A stretch of 64,000 nucleotides of DNA from Saccharopolyspora spinosa NRRL 18395 (GTDB taxonomy: Bacteria > Actinomycetota > Actinomycetes > Mycobacteriales > Pseudonocardiaceae). The DNA lies in NCBI RefSeq assembly GCF_000194155.1, contig NZ_GL877881.1, positions 355,846 through 419,845 on the forward strand. Reading direction: 5' to 3'. Shown here piece by piece: positions 60,347 to 64,000 of this stretch. How positions within the stretch are numbered: the stretch's first letter is position 1; each line of letters opens with the position of its first letter. The notes beneath the pieces were generated by a model that did no database searches, was not told the DNA's origin, and worked only from the letters and a program-made list of their open reading frames with translations. The translations under genes were made by a program, and so were the position numbers.

Positions 60347-62740
60347 GTGACTTCACTCCTGCGCAATACCCGCCGCGCACTCGCGGCGGTCACTGTTGTC
60401 GCTGTTAGCGGGTCGACCGTGCTGGTCACACCCGCTGCGGCGGCACCGAGCACTGGCCCGGTCATCGCCGAGGTGTACGGCGGCGGCGGGAACTCCGGCG
60501 CGCACCTCACCCAGGACTTCGTCGAACTGGTGACAGTCGGCGGCACCGCGGCGGACCTGACCGGGATGAGCGTGCAGTACCTGCCGGCCTCGCCGACCGC
60601 GAACTCCCGCTGGCAGGCCACTGCGCTGTCCGGTTCGGTCGAGCCGGGCGCGCGTTATCTCGTCGGCGAGGCCAAGAGCGGCGGCGGCACCGCCGAACTG
60701 CCCGCGCCGGAGGCCGCCGGGTCGATCAACATGGCGGCGGCCTCCGGCACGGTGGCGCTGGTCGAGGGGACAACCCCGCTCACCTGCCGCACCGCCGACG
60801 ACTGCGCGGCCGACTCGCGGATCGTCGACCTCGTCGGCTACGGCAGCGCGGTGGTCCGGGAGACCGGACCGGCTCCTGCGGGCAGCAACACCACCTCCGT
60901 CCACCGCCCCGGCCTGGTCGACACCGACGACAACGCAGCCGACTTCGCGGCCGGCTCGCCGACCCCGGAGAACTCCAAGGGCGAAGGCCCCGGCGAGCCC
61001 GGCGGTGGGGTGACCGACACGCGCATCCACGACGTCCAGGGCAGCACCCGGACATCCCCGTTGGCCGGCAAGGTCGTGCGAGTCCCCGGCATCGTGACCG
61101 CGGCGCGGACGTTCGGCTCGGCGCGTGGTTTCTGGCTGCAGGACCCCGAATCCGACAACGACCCGCGCACCAGCGAGGGCATCTTCGTGGTCACCGGTTC
61201 GGTGACCCCGGCCGTCGCGGTCGGCGACGCCGTCGCCGTCACCGGTGCGGTGGCTGAGTACCGCCCCGCGTCCGGCTCGCCGACGACCACCGAGCTCACC
61301 AGCGCCACCTGGACCACCGCCTCGCGCGGCAACGAGCTGCCCGATGCGCTCGCGATCACCGAGGACACGGTGCCCGACCAGTACGTCGCGGAGCCGGGCG
61401 GCAGCATCGAATCGCGGCCGCTGGAGCCCTCAAAGTACGCGTTGGACTTCTGGGCGGCCCACGACGGTGAGCTGATCAGCATCGTCGACGCGCGCGCCGT
61501 GGGCGGGACCACCGCCTACAACGAGCTCTACGTGACGACCAAGCCGAACGAGCACCCGACTGCCCGCGGTGGCTCGGTGTACCTCGGCTACCACGAGACC
61601 AACAGCGGGATCGTCAAGGTGCAATCGCTGATCCCGTTCTCCGAACGACCGTTCCCACCGGCCAACGTGGGTGACGTCCTCACCGGTATCACCTCCGGAC
61701 CGGTCGAGTACAGCCAGTTCGGCGGGTACACCGTCCAGGCCTCGATCCTCGGCGAGCTCAAGGACAACGGTCTGGTGCGCGAGGTCACCCGTCCGCAGAA
61801 GGGCGGCGAGCTCGCGGTGGCCACCTACAACGTGGAGAACCTGTCGGCCGTCGACGAGCAGGCCAAATTCGACGGGCTGGCCAGCGGCATCGTGAAGCAC
61901 CTGTCCTCGCCCGACATCGTCACGCTGGAGGAGATCCAGGACAACAACGGGCCTGCGGGTGCCAACGACGGCGTGGTGGCGGCGGACCAGACGCTGAAGC
62001 GCTTCGTCGACGCGATCGTGGCGGCGGGTGGCCCGCGCTACGAGTGGCGGCAGATCGATCCCCAGGACATGACCGACGGTGGCCAGCCGGGTGGCAACAT
62101 CCGCGTGGGCTTCCTGTTCAACCCGAAGCGGGTGTCGTTCGTGGACCGCCCGGGCGGTGGCGCCACGACCGCGGTCGACGTGGTGGCCGAGAACAACGGG
62201 AAGCCGCACCTGTCGATGTCCCCCGGCCGGGTCGACCCGGGCAACACGGCGTGGCAGAACAGCCGCAAGCCGCTGGCCGGCGAGTTCGTCTTCCAGGGCA
62301 AGGCGGTGTTCGTCGTGGCGAACCACTTCGCTTCGAAGGGCGGTGACCAGTCCGTGCACGGGATCAACCAGCCACCGAACCGCAGCTCCGAGGTGCAGCG
62401 CGGGCAGCAGGCCGAGGTCCTGCGCGCGTTCATCGACAAGTTGCTCGCGGCCGATCCGAAGGCGAATGTCGTGGTGGCCGGCGACCTGAACGACTACCAG
62501 TTCTCGCCGACCCTGCAGACCCTCACCCAGGGTGGTGCGTTGACGGCGTTGATCGACACCTTGCCGGAGAACGAGCGCTACAGCTACGTGTTCGAGGGCC
62601 GCTCGCAGGCCCTCGACCACATCCTGGTGTCGCGGACGCCGCGGCGGGTGGACTACGACGTGGTGCACATCAACTCCGAGTTCGCCGTGCAGTCCAGCGA
62701 CCACGACCCGCAGATCGTGCGGTTCCAACCCGGTAACTGA
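60347..62740 (+). CDS. Secreted ExeM/NucH-type endonuclease with lamin-tail domain (797 aa)
   Basis: A signal peptide (ALAAVTVVAVSGSTVLVTPA) leads to a lamin-tail domain at about 35-200 (VIAEVYGGGGNSGAHLTQDF), an OB-fold-like middle (VRVPGIVTAARTFGSARGFW) and a C-terminal endonuclease/exonuclease/phosphatase domain (VATYNVENLSAVDEQAKFDG, VVVAGDLNDYQFSPTLQTLT, SSDHDPQIVRFQ). These enzymes degrade extracellular DNA. GTG 60347 is used with weak upstream signal. A hairpin follows at 62754. Confidence 0.9.
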   Translation: MTSLLRNTRRALAAVTVVAVSGSTVLVTPAAAAPSTGPVIAEVYGGGGNSGAHLTQDFVELVTVGGTAADLTGMSVQYLPASPTANSRWQATALSGSVEPGARYLVGEAKSGGGTAELPAPEAAGSINMAAASGTVALVEGTTPLTCRTADDCAADSRIVDLVGYGSAVVRETGPAPAGSNTTSVHRPGLVDTDDNAADFAAGSPTPENSKGEGPGEPGGGVTDTRIHDVQGSTRTSPLAGKVVRVPGIVTAARTFGSARGFWLQDPESDNDPRTSEGIFVVTGSVTPAVAVGDAVAVTGAVAEYRPASGSPTTTELTSATWTTASRGNELPDALAITEDTVPDQYVAEPGGSIESRPLEPSKYALDFWAAHDGELISIVDARAVGGTTAYNELYVTTKPNEHPTARGGSVYLGYHETNSGIVKVQSLIPFSERPFPPANVGDVLTGITSGPVEYSQFGGYTVQASILGELKDNGLVREVTRPQKGGELAVATYNVENLSAVDEQAKFDGLASGIVKHLSSPDIVTLEEIQDNNGPAGANDGVVAADQTLKRFVDAIVAAGGPRYEWRQIDPQDMTDGGQPGGNIRVGFLFNPKRVSFVDRPGGGATTAVDVVAENNGKPHLSMSPGRVDPGNTAWQNSRKPLAGEFVFQGKAVFVVANHFASKGGDQSVHGINQPPNRSSEVQRGQQAEVLRAFIDKLLAADPKANVVVAGDLNDYQFSPTLQTLTQGGALTALIDTLPENERYSYVFEGRSQALDHILVSRTPRRVDYDVVHINSEFAVQSSDHDPQIVRFQPGN

Positions 62741-62753
62741 CCCGCGAGTCCCC

Positions 62754-62773
62754 GCTCCGGTCGCGGCCGGAGC
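62754..62773. terminator. Hairpin between convergent genes
   Basis: GCTCCGG and CCGGAGC pair perfectly around TCGCGG, 14 nt after the nuclease stop and 24 nt before the ABC transporter stop. A likely two-way terminator. Confidence 0.6.
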
Positions 62774-62796
62774 CGCCCGAGGCCGCCTTGGTGCGT

Positions 62797-63633
62797 TCAA
62801 CGCAACCGAGCTGGTCTCGGGTGCTTCACATCTGGCTGATCCGCTCCTTCGGGATGCACCGAATCGTATGTGCACAGTGGACGCCCGGTGAGTTCGTCGA
62901 GCCGCACCCGGCCGGACACGCCGAACACCGATGCCAGCAGCGTTTCGTCGACGACCTCACCCGTCGGGCCCTCGGCGTGGACCACGCCGTCGCGGAGCGC
63001 GACGAGTCGGTCGGCGTAGCGGGCGGCCTGTTCGAGGTCGTGCAGCACGGTCACCACGCACAGCCCGCGCTCGTGCTGCAACCGACGGACCAGTTCGAGG
63101 ACTTCCAACTGGTGGCCGATGTCCAGGTAGGTGGTGGGCTCGTCGAGCAGCAGGATCGAGGTGTCCTGTGCCAACGCGAGCGCCAGGCGCACGCGTTGGC
63201 GTTCGCCACCGGAGAGGCGGTCGATCAACTCATCGGCGTAGTGCTCGACACCGGTGGCGGACATCGCGTCGCGCACCTGTGCGTCGTCCCCGCCCGCCAG
63301 CATCCCCAAGGGACCGTGCACGGCGTACCGGCCCTGGCGCACCAACTGCCGGACGGTGAGGCCGGGCACGGACGGCATCGACTGCGGCAGGACCGCGACC
63401 TCGCGGGCGATCTGACGACGGGAGGCCGATCGCAGCGAATGGCCTCGTACGAGGACTTCACCGGCATCCGGCACGTGGAGTCCGCCGAGCACGCGCAACA
63501 ACGTGGTCTTGCCACAGCCGTTGCGGCCGACGAGCGCCACCCATTCGCCGTCGGAGACGGTGAGATCGACGCCGGCGAGGACTATCCGGTCTCCGAATCG
63601 GACGGTGATCCCACGGGCTTTCAAGGCACTCAA
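62797..63633 (-). CDS. ABC transporter ATP-binding protein, siderophore/haem type (278 aa)
   Basis: Walker A is GRNGCGKT (36-43), the signature motif LSGGE (140-144) and Walker B LLLDEP (161-166). FecE/HmuV-type features (VLPQSMPSVPGLTVRQLV, GLCVVTVLHDLEQAARYADR) point to iron-siderophore or haem import. TTG 63633 follows GGAGGAAAG and overlaps the stop of the permease gene by 4 nt (TTGA). No binding-protein gene is in the window. Confidence 0.85.
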   Translation of the reverse strand: MSALKARGITVRFGDRIVLAGVDLTVSDGEWVALVGRNGCGKTTLLRVLGGLHVPDAGEVLVRGHSLRSASRRQIAREVAVLPQSMPSVPGLTVRQLVRQGRYAVHGPLGMLAGGDDAQVRDAMSATGVEHYADELIDRLSGGERQRVRLALALAQDTSILLLDEPTTYLDIGHQLEVLELVRRLQHERGLCVVTVLHDLEQAARYADRLVALRDGVVHAEGPTGEVVDETLLASVFGVSGRVRLDELTGRPLCTYDSVHPEGADQPDVKHPRPARLR

Positions 63634-64000
63634 GGCTTTCCTCCGGCAGTCGGGGTTCTCCTGGCGACCCGGATCAGGACCACTGCGCCGATCAACGCGG
63701 TCACCGCCCCGGTTGGGACACCGGCGCGCGCAGGGTCCGCGACCCACGACGTGACGGCCTGGGCCACGACATCCGCGCCGCACACCGTCGCGGCACCGAG
63801 CAATCCGGCTGCGGGCAGGGTGAAACGGTGATCGGCGCCGAACAGCGCACGTGCGGCGTGCGGGGCGAGCAGACCCACGAAGGACATGGCACCGACCGAG
63901 GCGATTGCGACGGCCGTCATCAGAACCGCGATGAGCAGCACCGCGCTGCGCCAGGGAGTAACCGCGAGCCCGACGGCGCGCCCGTGGTCATCGTCGACTG
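63630..64000 (-). CDS. FecCD-family ABC permease, C-terminal part
   Basis: The visible 122 codons read GAMSFVGLLAPHAARALFG, FTLPAAGLLGAATVCGADVV and, at the end, VPTGAVTALIGAVVLIRVAR: the last four helices of an iron-siderophore permease of the BtuC/FecCD kind. The gene begins beyond the window. Its stop overlaps the ATP-binding gene, so both are co-translated. Confidence 0.85.
   Translation of the reverse strand, partial: VDDDHGRAVGLAVTPWRSAVLLIAVLMTAVAIASVGAMSFVGLLAPHAARALFGADHRFTLPAAGLLGAATVCGADVVAQAVTSWVADPARAGVPTGAVTALIGAVVLIRVARRTPTAGGKP

Noticed and set aside
61430-62875. 481-codon minus-strand frame
   Set aside because: Antisense shadow of the nuclease gene.

Overview
The window is high-GC actinomycete chromosome. 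GTG and TTG starts are frequent, genes are packed and often joined by 4-nt ATGA/GTGA/TTGA overlaps, and typical actinobacterial families occur: XRE-TPR regulators, a DUF397 remnant, an SPW-repeat protein, a class F sortase, a mycothiol-type DinB/TIGR03086 protein and a CHAT-TPR protein. I infer a Pseudonocardiales-type genome, perhaps Saccharopolyspora-like; there is no rRNA or tRNA to settle this. The mix of intact operons, two IS elements and many gene fragments suggests an accessory or chromosome-arm region.

Layout. 1-4.6 kb: a decayed IS3 element, a three-gene small-protein operon cut by it, an IS982-type element, an XRE-TPR regulator, and a zone of palindromic repeats framing the last 94 codons of a pyruvate-dehydrogenase-E1-like gene. 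4.6-13.4 kb: a beta-propeller lipoprotein, then a first 5-oxoprolinase-like (PxpABC/YcsF-KipI-KipA) locus with biotin carboxylase and a biotin carrier protein, a nitrilase-fold amidohydrolase, a glutamate-decarboxylase-like enzyme and a LuxR-type regulator. 13.4-18.3 kb: mostly decayed DNA, an HSL-type esterase, a class F sortase overlapping a DUF4142 surface protein, and more repeats. 18.3-24.8 kb: a second, different PxpABC locus with an aminotransferase, TetR regulator, RraA-type aldolase and an MHS transporter; together they suggest catabolism of a substituted pyroglutamate to central metabolites. 25-30.5 kb: an MFS exporter, a methyltransferase, and a sulfur (persulfide) module of an ArsR-rhodanese regulator, an ETHE1-like dioxygenase with two rhodanese domains, and an MFS permease, ending in a cysteine desulfurase reduced to 17 codons.

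30.5-35 kb is a gene graveyard (SLOG, HAD and AI-2E transporter pseudogenes) around an SPW membrane protein and a manganese catalase. 35-43 kb holds a secreted trypsin-like protease, a membrane diguanylate cyclase, a CadD-type transporter, a DivIVA-like coiled-coil protein, a YoaK-family membrane protein and an ArsR-SRPBCC-DinB operon. 43.4-48.7 kb carries a membrane protein and a Cys-motif protein divergent from a 1296-aa TPR-CHAT protease-like protein, a candidate conflict or cell-death module. 48.8-54 kb is again eroded (Nudix and GNAT pseudogenes, an ECF sigma fused to an NTF2-like domain). 54.1-59.3 kb is a visibly A+T-richer island with an XRE-TPR regulator and a terpene synthase-cytochrome P450-epoxide hydrolase operon, a likely cryptic terpenoid cluster. 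The window ends with a secreted ExeM/NucH-like nuclease and the start of a siderophore/haem-type ABC importer.

All family names come from recognising motifs and general similarity by eye; no database search was run.
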